Assembly (NCBI GenBank): GCA_046269235.1
Contig: JBJZOS010000001.1
Span: forward strand, 597,655 to 661,654
Reading direction: 5' to 3'
From: Soonwooa sp032078105
Lineage (GTDB): Bacteria; Bacteroidota; Bacteroidia; Flavobacteriales; Weeksellaceae
Length of the DNA: 64,000 nucleotides
Below the pieces are notes generated by a model. That model ran no database searches, had not been told where the DNA came from, and saw only the letters and a program-made list of their open reading frames with translations. Of this stretch, positions 28,102 to 35,304 are shown in pieces. Numbering within the stretch: the stretch's first letter is position 1; every line of letters begins with the position of its first letter. The position numbers and the translations under genes are program-made.

Positions 28102-28686
28102 ATGAAAGATATTACCGCACAAAAAACGGAAGATTACCATTTAGTTCTCAAAAAATTCATTAACCTCCTATTATTTGGGAGTTTTCAAAATCCAAAATTT
28201 TCAAAAAACAACGATGAAATCAAAATTCATCAAGTATTGTTAGATTTCTTTAATTCTTTACAAAGCCTTTCTGGAGATCAAAGAAGCGATGCAATTAGTT
28301 CGTTCTATGATGAAATATTGGTTGATTATCGAAAAAAAATAAGCAAACTCGATTCCGTTGATTTAATGAATTGCTACGGTTTTAGTAATTTTAGAATATT
28401 AACAAACATTTTCGGAATGTTTAGCGGGTTTAATCTCAATACTGCGTTTGATCCACAAAAAAGAGATGGTGAAATTATGTCGGATTTAATTTGGGACGGT
28501 ATTTTGCCAGATGAAATCAAATCATACTTATGTATGCAGTTTTTTGACATTTTCCACCACATTTCTCATGAAGCCACGACAATTACTCAAGAGCAATATA
28601 AAGCATTAGTAGACCGATATGTTGGCGAATACGAATACAATAAAGTGATAAATATTGTTTATCAGAACTTTGAAGAAGTAGAATAA
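28102..28686 (+). CDS. Unrecognised orphan protein next to the structured RNA
   Basis: The 194-residue soluble protein is probably mostly helical, with no signal peptide or membrane segment. Notable features are a His pair (FHHISHEATT) and a conserved-looking LIWDGILPDEIKSYL segment. I do not recognise a family. Its ATG lies 44 nt after the last stem of the structured RNA, so it may share that transcript or use it as a leader. It reads against the relaxase-side genes and away from the methyltransferase. A role as a partner of the RNA or as accessory defence protein is conceivable but unsupported. Confidence 0.65.
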   Translation: MKDITAQKTEDYHLVLKKFINLLLFGSFQNPKFSKNNDEIKIHQVLLDFFNSLQSLSGDQRSDAISSFYDEILVDYRKKISKLDSVDLMNCYGFSNFRILTNIFGMFSGFNLNTAFDPQKRDGEIMSDLIWDGILPDEIKSYLCMQFFDIFHHISHEATTITQEQYKALVDRYVGEYEYNKVINIVYQNFEEVE

Positions 28687-28692
28687 GAGTAA

Positions 28693-29181
28693 CTATTTAC
28701 TCTCACTCTTTTCTAGCCATTTGTTGTACATATCTATCTGTTTGGACTCTTTGATGTATTTCTCCAATGAATTACTATACGATTTGGTTGTATTATACTC
28801 TTCTTGCAATTGGGATTTTGATTTCTGATTACTAATACCAAAATAGATTCCAGCCGCAGCTATGAAAAAAGCAAATAGCAGATATAAGGGGTAACTTGAA
28901 AAAGAAGAGTTTCTTTTCCTCTGTAATTCATCTAGTTTTAAATAATTCTGCTCCAATAAATCTGCAACTCGCAAAGTTTGTCGTTCAAAATCGGAAACCA
29001 TTTTGCTTTTAGAATCGTTGAATTGCTTTAGATCTGGTTCTATTTTTACCATTTTAAGTTCTTCAATTCTTTTGGTTAAAAACATGGCTACCGCCTTAGA
29101 CTGACTAATTGATCCTTTTAAATCTTCGATTTGATCTACAAAAACCTCTAAAGTATCTTGTAGTTTAGGTGTTGCTTTCAT
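28693..29181 (-). CDS. Coiled-coil membrane protein downstream of the relaxase
   Basis: The 162-residue protein has a long charged N-terminal part with heptad-like leucine spacing, one strong membrane helix near residues 97-117 (YLLFAFFIAAAGIYFGI) and a second polar helix after it. It begins 16 bp after the relaxase stop and is on the same strand, so it is part of the mobilization operon. Proteins of this shape often follow relaxase genes in Bacteroidota mobilizable elements; the exact role is not known to me. Confidence 0.7.
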   Translation of the reverse strand: MKATPKLQDTLEVFVDQIEDLKGSISQSKAVAMFLTKRIEELKMVKIEPDLKQFNDSKSKMVSDFERQTLRVADLLEQNYLKLDELQRKRNSSFSSYPLYLLFAFFIAAAGIYFGISNQKSKSQLQEEYNTTKSYSNSLEKYIKESKQIDMYNKWLEKSESK

Positions 29182-29197
29182 CCTTTATTTTTTTAGT

Positions 29198-30067
29198 TTA
29201 ATACCCCATCCCTCTTGAGAAGGTTTGTTTAACAATTTCCACTACCATTTTAGAGGCTAATTTCACCGCCAAATTTTGAGCAAGCTGTAATGGTTTTGTA
29301 AATGCTATTTTCGGATTTTTAAATGGTATGCCCTTCTCCATGATATTTTTCAATCCCATTTTTCGATGAATTTCACTTGCCTTAAAGTCCTTTCCTGTTG
29401 CCAAATCAATCATTCGATGTCCTTGAACCTGTCCTTGTTTATTGATAGTTGGAACAACTTTGACATTCAATTTTTCCATTTTCCTCATATAAACTTCCAT
29501 AGACTCCGGATTTTGCTTCATCACAAAATCATGCTTCTTTAGGACATCATTCTTAACTACCCTATCCAAATCAGTTTGTTTTTCAATAGACTGAATTTTC
29601 GAAATCATAACTTCCTTTGCAGAAATCAAGTTATTCTCTTTCGCCACTTCATGAGCTGCCCAATGCGCTTGTTTTCCTATATAGTTATCAGGTATTAGTT
29701 TACCATTTTCCTGCACTCGATTCGCGATAATATGAATATGTTTGTGCTCTTTTTCCGTATGAACAAAGGCAACAAACTGTTGCTTATCAGGATCAATTCC
29801 TAACTTTTTCATGAAATCCTTTGTTATTTTTCGTAATTTTTCATTTGAAAGTTTTTTTCCTTCCTCTTTATCAGGTGATAAAACGAGAGAAAACGTTTTA
29901 TTTTGTGCATTCTGATTTAGATTTTGAATAATCTTCATTTCTTGAAGGATTTCAGTTGGGCGTTCACCACACAAATTATTTCGGCATAGTTCATATCCTT
30001 TTTCATGTTTCATCACATAATTAGCGAGTGCAGAACCGCCTTTACATGACTGGGCCATTCCTATCAT
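29198..30067 (-). CDS. Relaxase / mobilization nuclease (MobA/MobB-like)
   Basis: The 289-residue relaxase nicks the transfer origin and stays bound to the DNA 5' end during mobilization. The N-terminus contains the conserved KGGSALANYVMKHEKG stretch with the likely nicking tyrosine, and the metal-binding histidine motif HTEKEHKHIHIIANR lies near residues 102-116. This is the pattern of Bacteroidota Mob relaxases. It starts 28 bp after the MobC gene. No VirD4-type coupling protein or mating apparatus is nearby, so the element depends on a helper. Confidence 0.9.
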   Translation of the reverse strand: MIGMAQSCKGGSALANYVMKHEKGYELCRNNLCGERPTEILQEMKIIQNLNQNAQNKTFSLVLSPDKEEGKKLSNEKLRKITKDFMKKLGIDPDKQQFVAFVHTEKEHKHIHIIANRVQENGKLIPDNYIGKQAHWAAHEVAKENNLISAKEVMISKIQSIEKQTDLDRVVKNDVLKKHDFVMKQNPESMEVYMRKMEKLNVKVVPTINKQGQVQGHRMIDLATGKDFKASEIHRKMGLKNIMEKGIPFKNPKIAFTKPLQLAQNLAVKLASKMVVEIVKQTFSRGMGY

Positions 30068-30095
30068 ATTTTTATTTTTTTTCCGACTATAAATT

Positions 30096-30392
30096 TTACT
30101 TGAACTTTTTAAGATGTTCTTTAATCAACTTTACAGCTTCAAGGGTTTCAATTTTCATTGCCGTCATATCTCCTTTACTAAACAAATTTTTTATCCTTCT
30201 AAAATTATCTCCATACTTTGTTAATAAAAGATAGCATTCAATTTCTTCTGGGGTCAACTTTGCTTTTAGTTCTTTTTCAAAAGTTAGCCTTCGAACAAAT
30301 TCCGAAACTGAAAGACCTGCTCTCTCCGATTTTTTTTCAATAATTCTCTTCTCAATTTTTGAAACTCGGAACTTAATTATTTCATTTTTCAT
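30096..30392 (-). CDS. mobC: MobC-like relaxosome accessory protein
   Basis: The 98-residue protein starts with a ribbon-helix-helix-like DNA-binding segment (IIKFRVSKIEKRIIEKKSERAGLSVSEFVRR), followed by a helical C-terminus, as in MobC/MbpC proteins that open the transfer origin for the relaxase. It lies directly upstream of the relaxase gene and beside the candidate oriT. Confidence 0.82.
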   Translation of the reverse strand: MKNEIIKFRVSKIEKRIIEKKSERAGLSVSEFVRRLTFEKELKAKLTPEEIECYLLLTKYGDNFRRIKNLFSKGDMTAMKIETLEAVKLIKEHLKKFK

Positions 30393-30411
30393 AAACTAAA
30401 ATTTTAAAATT

Positions 30412-30515
30412 ATCGCTGAAAGCGATTTCCTTTTGCGACCTTCGGGAGAAAAAGCGGGATGGTCTTTTTGGTAGCAAAACGGAACGTTTTGTGGACACAA
30501 AGACACATCTCGCTT
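30412..30515. other. Candidate transfer origin (oriT)
   Basis: The gap between the Toprim gene end and mobC holds two perfect hairpins with the same GAA loop: a 6-bp stem (30412-30417 with 30421-30426) and a 7-bp stem (30475-30481 with 30485-30491). An outer 9-bp pairing (30452-30460 with 30507-30515, one G-T) encloses the second hairpin. The region is richer in G and C than its surroundings and lies directly upstream of mobC and the relaxase, the usual site of oriT. The nick site cannot be placed. Confidence 0.55.
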
Positions 30516-31356
30516 AATTATTGCGCTCTATTTTGTGTTTTAGGAAGTCATTTAGATCCTTATAATGTTGATATAGTAATCTATGATCATCAACATTTGA
30601 GTGGTAGGATTGTATTTCATTTGTAGCATTAGTACCACCACCATCATTATCCAAAAAAGTATTTACCTTCTGATATTTTGATAGGATGTTTTTACACTTG
30701 AATGTCATAGAAATTGAGTTTAAAATAATGAAATCTGTATTTTTAGTATTAGGAAAAATAACATTAAAGGATAGAAAATCAGACCATGATTCAAAAATTT
30801 GGACAGTGGAATTATCGTTTTGAAGCCAAGTAATATCCTTCTTCAGTAAACATTGTTTTTGAAATTTGTTTGCAAACTCATAACCGTCCGAATCATTCTT
30901 GAAGCCAATTCCAAAATATGTTTTGTCATTACTTTTATAATGAATCTCTCTTAATAAACTCACTTGGCTTTCCAATTTTCGTGCTTTTAGATATTCTCTT
31001 AAAGCTGGATGGGTTACTTTGTCAATTTTTAGAATCTCGTACTTTAAAGCACCTGTTTTTGGTTGTTTTTGAGAATTTGATTCTGTAAAACTAAATTGAC
31101 TTAAATATTCTAAAGCTTGAGAAACTGTACATTTTTTGATCGCTTGTACTATTGAAACATTATCATACTTCTTTCCAGTTCCAAAATCAAAAGCAGTTTG
31201 ATTGATATAGTTTACCGATAAACTTGGTGTTTTTTCGTCTCTATCGAGTGCAAAAAAAAATGCTGTTTTAGAGTTCTCTTTGCTTGGGAAAAGAGAAAAA
31301 CTTTCTAATATTTCTTTGATCGAAATTAGATTTGCTTTTTTACAATTTATACTCAT
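30514..31356 (-). CDS. Toprim-domain primase-like protein
   Basis: The 280-residue protein has an N-terminal part like the CHC2-type primase domain but without the zinc cysteines (TPSLSVNYINQTAFDFGTG). A C-terminal Toprim domain follows, with the acidic residue in VQIFESWSDFLSF and the DxD motif in FLDNDGGGTNAT. Such proteins are standard in Bacteroidota mobilizable elements, where they take part in replication of the transferred strand or the excised circle. It lies downstream of the TTACCT repeat cluster. Confidence 0.82.
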   Translation of the reverse strand: MSINCKKANLISIKEILESFSLFPSKENSKTAFFFALDRDEKTPSLSVNYINQTAFDFGTGKKYDNVSIVQAIKKCTVSQALEYLSQFSFTESNSQKQPKTGALKYEILKIDKVTHPALREYLKARKLESQVSLLREIHYKSNDKTYFGIGFKNDSDGYEFANKFQKQCLLKKDITWLQNDNSTVQIFESWSDFLSFNVIFPNTKNTDFIILNSISMTFKCKNILSKYQKVNTFLDNDGGGTNATNEIQSYHSNVDDHRLLYQHYKDLNDFLKHKIERNN

Positions 31357-31392
31357 TTTTCTGTGTGTTTAATAATAGTTTTCAGATTTCAC

Positions 31393-31582
31393 TTACCTAC
31401 TTACCATGTTGTTAGTAATCAATACATTAAAGTGTATTTATCCACTTACCTTTAAGTTACCTCTTACCTGTAAATTCATCAAATAGGTAAGTTTACTTAC
31501 CTAAAAAATAAAATCAGTTACCTAAAAACAATATTGATTTTCAATTAATTACAAGCTCTAGGTAATTAGGTAAGTTAGGTAA
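31393..31582. repeat. Cluster of eleven TTACC(T) repeats (iteron-like)
   Basis: Within 190 bp the hexamer TTACCT occurs at 31393, 31446, 31457, 31464, 31497 and 31518, with the variant TTACCA at 31401. The inverse AGGTAA occurs at 31485, 31560, 31568 and 31577. Most are extended to ACTTACCT or AGGTAAGT. The cluster fills the gap between the VapE-like gene and the Toprim gene. Dense short repeats beside replication genes suggest an origin with iterons or a multi-site operator for the Toprim / mobilization operon. The repeats are seen directly; the role is inferred. Confidence 0.75.
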
Positions 31583-31600
31583 GTGGATTTATTATTTAAT

Positions 31601-32755
31601 TCATGTTTTACGGCGAATGACATAACCATAAACTTGTCTTTTCGGATGCTTAATTCTTTGATATTTTAACTTAGTTAAAGCTTTTCCGATGTTTACTCTA
31701 TTGAGCTTTAACCCTAGAGCATTTTCCATAGCTAACTTAATATCCGACGGAGTTAAAAAATCACTTTGAGATTTCCCAATTTCAAAATGTTCAAGCGCAA
31801 CTTCCTCCTCAATACTAATTTCTCTATAACATTCATTTCTTATTTCATTTTCAATGACATCCTGAGCAGTAAGCTCTGGGTTATAATTTTTTCTTTCAAA
31901 AGCATTATAGAACGCCTGCGCCCAAACTTTATTAATGTCAATTTGCTTTGAGTAATTAAAATCAATCTTAAACACATCAAAAATTAGCCATCTTACGCTC
32001 CCTGTTTCGTCCGTTAAAAAGTCCATCCTGTTTGTAGAACCAACAAAGGAGCAAATGCGTTGTAAAAACTCTGCTTTTCTCGCATATGGTAAGCGTACAT
32101 TTGCGCTGTTTTTAGAGATAAATGATTTAAGAGTATTGACATCCGATTTTGATAAAACAGCCAGTTCATCAAGGTTGCACAACAAGTTTTTACAAATAGC
32201 GATAATACCATCCTTGTCCACAGAAAGGTTTTCAGTATAATATGCCTCAAGACTTTTTGGAATGAGAAATCGAAAAAAATATGATTTTCCTGTATTCTGT
32301 CCAGAAGTAAGAACAAAGCATTGCTTGTTTACATAATCTTCTTTCAAGGCACATATTACAGCTCTGGTTATCCATTTTTCAAAATGATAACAAAATGCTT
32401 TGTCATCATTAGTTTTTAGATAACTACACAATTTTGCAATGTGATCAACTTCATCCCATTTTGGAAGATTTACAAAATATTCTTTTAAAGGATTGTACTG
32501 CTCTATCAGATGACTTTTTACTAGAATTTCCAATTTACTCATCGAGATTTCAATTCCTGCCTGAACCAACTCAATTAGTAAAGAATTAATATTGAGTCCT
32601 GACCAAAAATTAAAACCATTCTTAACTCTTATTTCGAGTTCAAGTGCAATTGTATTGAATCGCAAATCATACTTTTCAGATAAATAAAGTATGGTTCTGT
32701 CATATATAGTTTTTGAAGTTGTACCTGTTTGATACAACTGCATATTAGTTTCCAT
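31601..32755 (-). CDS. VapE-like (virulence-associated E) P-loop ATPase
   Basis: The 384-residue protein resembles VapE / D5-type primase-helicase ATPases. It has Walker A TSGQNTGKSYFF near residue 150, Walker B LLCNLDELAVL, and a following sensor-like FVGSTNRMDFLTD. It starts with a helical region containing NLPKWDEVDHI, typical of this family. In mobile elements these proteins work with a Toprim protein in replication. It precedes the repeat cluster and is followed by the Toprim gene on the same strand. Confidence 0.87.
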   Translation of the reverse strand: METNMQLYQTGTTSKTIYDRTILYLSEKYDLRFNTIALELEIRVKNGFNFWSGLNINSLLIELVQAGIEISMSKLEILVKSHLIEQYNPLKEYFVNLPKWDEVDHIAKLCSYLKTNDDKAFCYHFEKWITRAVICALKEDYVNKQCFVLTSGQNTGKSYFFRFLIPKSLEAYYTENLSVDKDGIIAICKNLLCNLDELAVLSKSDVNTLKSFISKNSANVRLPYARKAEFLQRICSFVGSTNRMDFLTDETGSVRWLIFDVFKIDFNYSKQIDINKVWAQAFYNAFERKNYNPELTAQDVIENEIRNECYREISIEEEVALEHFEIGKSQSDFLTPSDIKLAMENALGLKLNRVNIGKALTKLKYQRIKHPKRQVYGYVIRRKT

Positions 32756-32856
32756 AAAAAATTGATTATTACGGAAATCCTAAACAAATTGTCATATATT
32801 TGCCATAGAATTTCCAAGTGAAACAAGAAATTTAAAGCATAACTGAGTGAAGGCAG

Positions 32857-33153
32857 TTATGCTTTTTTGTTTTTATGATGCTGCTTTAAAAGTTTATCAA
32901 CATCATCGTCATTATATACCTTACTTTCTTTAATCCAAGAATGAAGTTCCTCACGGAAGAAAAAAAGTATTCCATTTGTTGGCTTGTAAAAAGGTATTAA
33001 CATAGCAGATGTTAACTTGGTTAGTCTACTGTAACTTATATTTAAGTAAGTTGCCGTTTCTGATGCAGAAAGAATAGGTTTCGAGTTTATGAAATTATCT
33101 TTTAGTAATTTCTTAAGCTCATTAAATTCTTGTTGGATTTGTATTTGTGTCAT
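32857..33153 (-). CDS. Helix-turn-helix excisionase-like protein
   Basis: The 98-residue protein has a MerR/excisionase-type winged helix (HTH_17-like) with ILSASETATYLNISYSRLTKL, followed by the wing FYKPTNGILFFFREELHSWI. I chose the ATG at 33153 rather than an upstream one because the family usually begins shortly before the HTH and the extra residues look like untranslated leader. It probably acts as the recombination directionality factor for the integrase or as a regulator of the replication / mobilization operon. Confidence 0.8.
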   Translation of the reverse strand: MTQIQIQQEFNELKKLLKDNFINSKPILSASETATYLNISYSRLTKLTSAMLIPFYKPTNGILFFFREELHSWIKESKVYNDDDVDKLLKQHHKNKKA

Positions 33154-33227
33154 AATCGTAAGTTTAAAACTAACACGAAATAACAAGTATGAAATTAGAT
33201 GCAACTAATAGAAATTACGCAGCATAA

Positions 33228-33977
33228 CTAATTGTTTTCACAACATAACTTTTTTAATTCAGCAATTTTGGGTGCTATTGATTTAATTTCTCTTTGATTG
33301 GTAGTGGAAGTTGTACAGTCATAATTGATCTGTAAAAACCCTTTACTTTTGTAGTAATATACTCTTTCGGAAAAATCTTTTACATTCTGCTCCAAAACAT
33401 GTTTTATTACTTTATGTAATAGGTAAGCTACTTTATTCTGTGGTAATGTTAAATAAAGTTCGCAAGGTGTCTTCTGAAAAACACTATTTACAAAATATTC
33501 TAAATATCCTTTCGTAAATTTATCCGCATATTTAAATTGATCTTCATCTGAAAGTTTAGTAATATCGAATGCGTGAGAATCTCTTAAAATCATATGCAAG
33601 AGATCTATGATTTTAGAAGAAGCATTAGTTGGTCTTTTCCCGAAAGCTTCTACCTTCTTTTTATTGATTTCGAAATTAATTATTGCTTTCGGCTCAAATT
33701 TTTCCTTTAATATTTGAAAAAAATCTTTACCAACTACGTGACAGTAAATTGGCGGAATCAAAATAGATTGAGTTAAAAGGGCTAATACTAAAAATAAAGT
33801 TCCTGCTAGTAGAGAGCCTTCGTAAAAGATACAAGTAAAATAGAAAAATGTTGACGGAATAATTATTAGAGAGCAAATCAAAAAGAACTTTGAATTTTGA
33901 AATTTCGTCTTTTGATTTTGAATATAATTTACAGAGTCAATAAGAAACTTACAGTAATTCAAAAAAATATTTTCCAT
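33228..33977 (-). CDS. Unrecognised membrane protein at the right end of the element
   Basis: The protein is about 249 residues from ATG 33977; an in-frame TTG at 34019 is less likely. Two adjacent hydrophobic helices lie in the first third (FFLICSLIIIPSTFFYF and LAGTLFLVLALLTQSILIP). The rest is soluble and predicted helical, with EFGKRPTNAS-like loops but no known motif. It is the first gene inside attR. Function unknown. Confidence 0.6.
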   Translation of the reverse strand: MENIFLNYCKFLIDSVNYIQNQKTKFQNSKFFLICSLIIIPSTFFYFTCIFYEGSLLAGTLFLVLALLTQSILIPPIYCHVVGKDFFQILKEKFEPKAIINFEINKKKVEAFGKRPTNASSKIIDLLHMILRDSHAFDITKLSDEDQFKYADKFTKGYLEYFVNSVFQKTPCELYLTLPQNKVAYLLHKVIKHVLEQNVKDFSERVYYYKSKGFLQINYDCTTSTTNQREIKSIAPKIAELKKLCCENN

Positions 33978-34058
33978 ATCAAGCGTATTTATTTGTTTTA
34001 AAAATACAAATAATTGCAATCAATTGAAAACAATAACTATCTTTGAGTCAACAAGTTT

Positions 34059-34083
34059 GTTGTACTTTTGTTGTACTTGAACC
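34059..34083 (+). repeat. Right copy of the 25-bp subterminal repeat
   Basis: It matches 13659-13683 at 22 of 25 positions in the same orientation and contains the same tandem TTGTACT pair. It lies 46 bp inside the right attachment repeat and is a likely integrase arm site. Confidence 0.6.
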
Positions 34084-34128
34084 ATATAAAAAAACATCTA
34101 CAATACTGCAAGTGTTTGAAATTCAATC

Positions 34129-34171
34129 GTGGAGAATACGGGGATCGAACCCGTCACCTTTAGACTGCCAG
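34129..34171 (-). repeat. attR: element-derived 3' half of the current tRNA-Ala
   Basis: This is the right copy of the 43-bp imperfect direct repeat, with four differences from 13498-13540. It forms the 3' half of the complete tRNA. The differences fall in the anticodon stem (one), the T-stem/variable border (one) and the T loop (two), which suggests the element supplied a diverged tRNA 3' end on integration. Confidence 0.8.
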
Positions 34172-34203
34172 TCAAACGCGCTAGCCAACTGCGCCAATCC
34201 CCC
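34130..34203 (-). tRNA. tRNA-Ala (anticodon GGC), chimeric after integration
   Basis: The 74-nt cloverleaf has a 7-bp acceptor stem with the G3-U70 pair that identifies tRNA-Ala, a GCGC D stem, an anticodon loop CTGGCAG giving anticodon GGC, and a perfect ACGGG/CCCGT T stem around TTCGATC. CCA is not encoded. The anticodon stem has a U-U mismatch at 29:41 (TTTGA against TCTAA), because the 3' strand comes from the element; the displaced fragment at 13498 would pair perfectly. The tRNA probably still works, but with a weaker stem. Confidence 0.92.
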
Positions 34204-34540
34204 AAGTTGATAATATCGGATGCAAAAGTAAGCAAATTTTGCTTAATATACAGCATTATGATTTCCAGTTCAATTTTACGAAATGTTTTTTACATATAAT
34301 GCCTATTTGTATTTTTCTACTTTATCAGTTTCCTTGTATAAATTAGGAATCTTCATTTATTACTACTTTACTTTTTACTTTGATAAGAAATGATAAAAAT
34401 TATAATTATTATTGATGTGTCTTTTTTTGATTTTCAGAATGTGTAAATGTCAATTTCAATTAACATAGAATTTTACACAAGACTAATATAAAAAAGTAGA
34501 CCTACTAGACTAAACATAAGCTTTTTTCGTTATATTTGGG
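34204..34540. other. Intergenic region between tRNA-Ala and the NlpC/P60 gene
   Basis: These 337 AT-rich bases hold no gene I can support. The tRNA promoter should lie in the first tens of bases (read on the minus strand), and the last part holds the promoter of the NlpC/P60 lipoprotein. The middle shows only poly-A/T tracts. Confidence 0.5.
34531..34538 (+). promoter_or_regulatory. -7 promoter element deciding the start of the NlpC/P60 gene
   Basis: TATATTTG matches TAnnTTTG. Transcription would begin at about 34545, after the first in-frame ATG at 34541, so the usable start is the ATG at 34559 just before the lipoprotein signal. Confidence 0.5.
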
Positions 34541-34558
34541 ATGTGTAAAAGATTTTCA

Positions 34559-35098
34559 ATGAAAAGGTTAGTCTATATTTTTATTGCTTCTGTGAGTTTG
34601 TATTCTTGTTCGACTTCGAAAAATGTAAGTCGATCCAAATACAAATCGACTGCTTCTTCCAAAGCCAATGTTAATCTAAAAAAATATACTTCTAACAATA
34701 CGTCTAATGTCTCTGGAGATCGGTATGATGTTGTTAAAGATGCACAACAATATCTTGGGGTGCCTTATAAATATGGCGGTAATACCAAAACTGGTTTCGA
34801 CTGTTCTGGTCTTGTAACCAAAGTTTTTGAAGATAACAGTTACAGATTACCGCGTCGTTCTTCGGAGCAAGCGGACACTGGATCTTCGGTTCGTGTGGAG
34901 GAAGTCAAGCCTGGAGATTTGCTTTTTTTTGCAACCGCAGGTGGCAGAAATGTATCGCATGTTGGGATTGTTAACAAGATCGAAAACAGTGGCGAAATTA
35001 AATTTATTCATGCTTCCACCACCAAAGGTGTAATTATTTCTTCCCTTAACGAAGCTTATTGGAATAAAGCTTTTCTTTTTGCGCGTAGCGTACTTTAA
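34559..35098 (+). CDS. NlpC/P60 (C40) cell-wall peptidase lipoprotein
   Basis: The 179-residue protein begins with a lipoprotein signal (MKRLVYIFIASVSLYSC), so it is anchored in a membrane on the periplasmic side. After a Ser/Lys/Asn-rich linker comes an NlpC/P60 domain with catalytic Cys in FDCSGLV, His in VSHVGIV and a third polar residue in FIHAST. Such enzymes cut gamma-D-glutamyl-diaminopimelate bonds in peptidoglycan peptides. An upstream in-frame ATG at 34541 was rejected because it lies at or before the likely transcription start. Confidence 0.88.
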   Translation: MKRLVYIFIASVSLYSCSTSKNVSRSKYKSTASSKANVNLKKYTSNNTSNVSGDRYDVVKDAQQYLGVPYKYGGNTKTGFDCSGLVTKVFEDNSYRLPRRSSEQADTGSSVRVEEVKPGDLLFFATAGGRNVSHVGIVNKIENSGEIKFIHASTTKGVIISSLNEAYWNKAFLFARSVL

Positions 35099-35104
35099 AT
35101 TTAC

Positions 35105-35112
35105 TATTTTTG
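35105..35112 (+). promoter_or_regulatory. -7 promoter element of dapD
   Basis: TATTTTTG matches TAnnTTTG and directly follows the end of the upstream gene; a TTTTG at 35077-35081 could be the -33 element. It implies a leader of about 185 nt before the dapD ATG at 35305. Confidence 0.5.
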
Positions 35113-35118
35113 CGACAA

Positions 35119-35304
35119 TCTTAGCGTGAGGGCGAAGCACATTGTTGGAGCTCTTTCTTGTGCTGGCTGGGCGAAGCTGAAGCCAACGTAAGAAAAGCGA
35201 CTGTGCGCAGAGCGACCCGTTTTGTTTTTTTGCGATTGCATTTGCTGTTGGCAAAAACAGAGGGGCACGCCCAAAATTTTGTTAAATAAAGTAAATATAA
35301 AACT
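35119..35304 (+). promoter_or_regulatory. Long GC-rich structured leader of dapD
   Basis: The likely dapD leader is unusually rich in G and C for this genome and contains an imperfect hairpin (35154-35159 with 35190-35195, and 35164-35168 with 35181-35185). The phrase GGGCGAAGC occurs on both sides of it (about 35130 and 35169). It could be a regulatory leader for lysine/diaminopimelate synthesis or a dispersed intergenic repeat. It does not obviously match the known lysine riboswitch. Confidence 0.35.

Larger units (their letters stand above)
13541..34171. mobile_element. Integrative mobilizable element in tRNA-Ala, with defence cargo
   Basis: About 20.6 kb is bounded by a 43-bp direct repeat derived from the 3' half of tRNA-Ala. 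A tyrosine integrase lies next to the left end. An excisionase-like HTH protein, a VapE-like ATPase, a Toprim protein, MobC and a relaxase lie in the right part. No conjugation (type IV secretion) genes or VirD4/TraG coupling protein are present, so transfer would need a helper element. The boundary positions assume crossover within the shared repeat. Cargo between the mobilization genes and the integrase looks like anti-phage defence. All recognised genes in it are intact, unlike several in the flanks. Confidence 0.88.

Noticed and set aside
31393..31582. CRISPR array
   Set aside because: The repeats are hexamers in both orientations with irregular spacing, and there are no cas genes.
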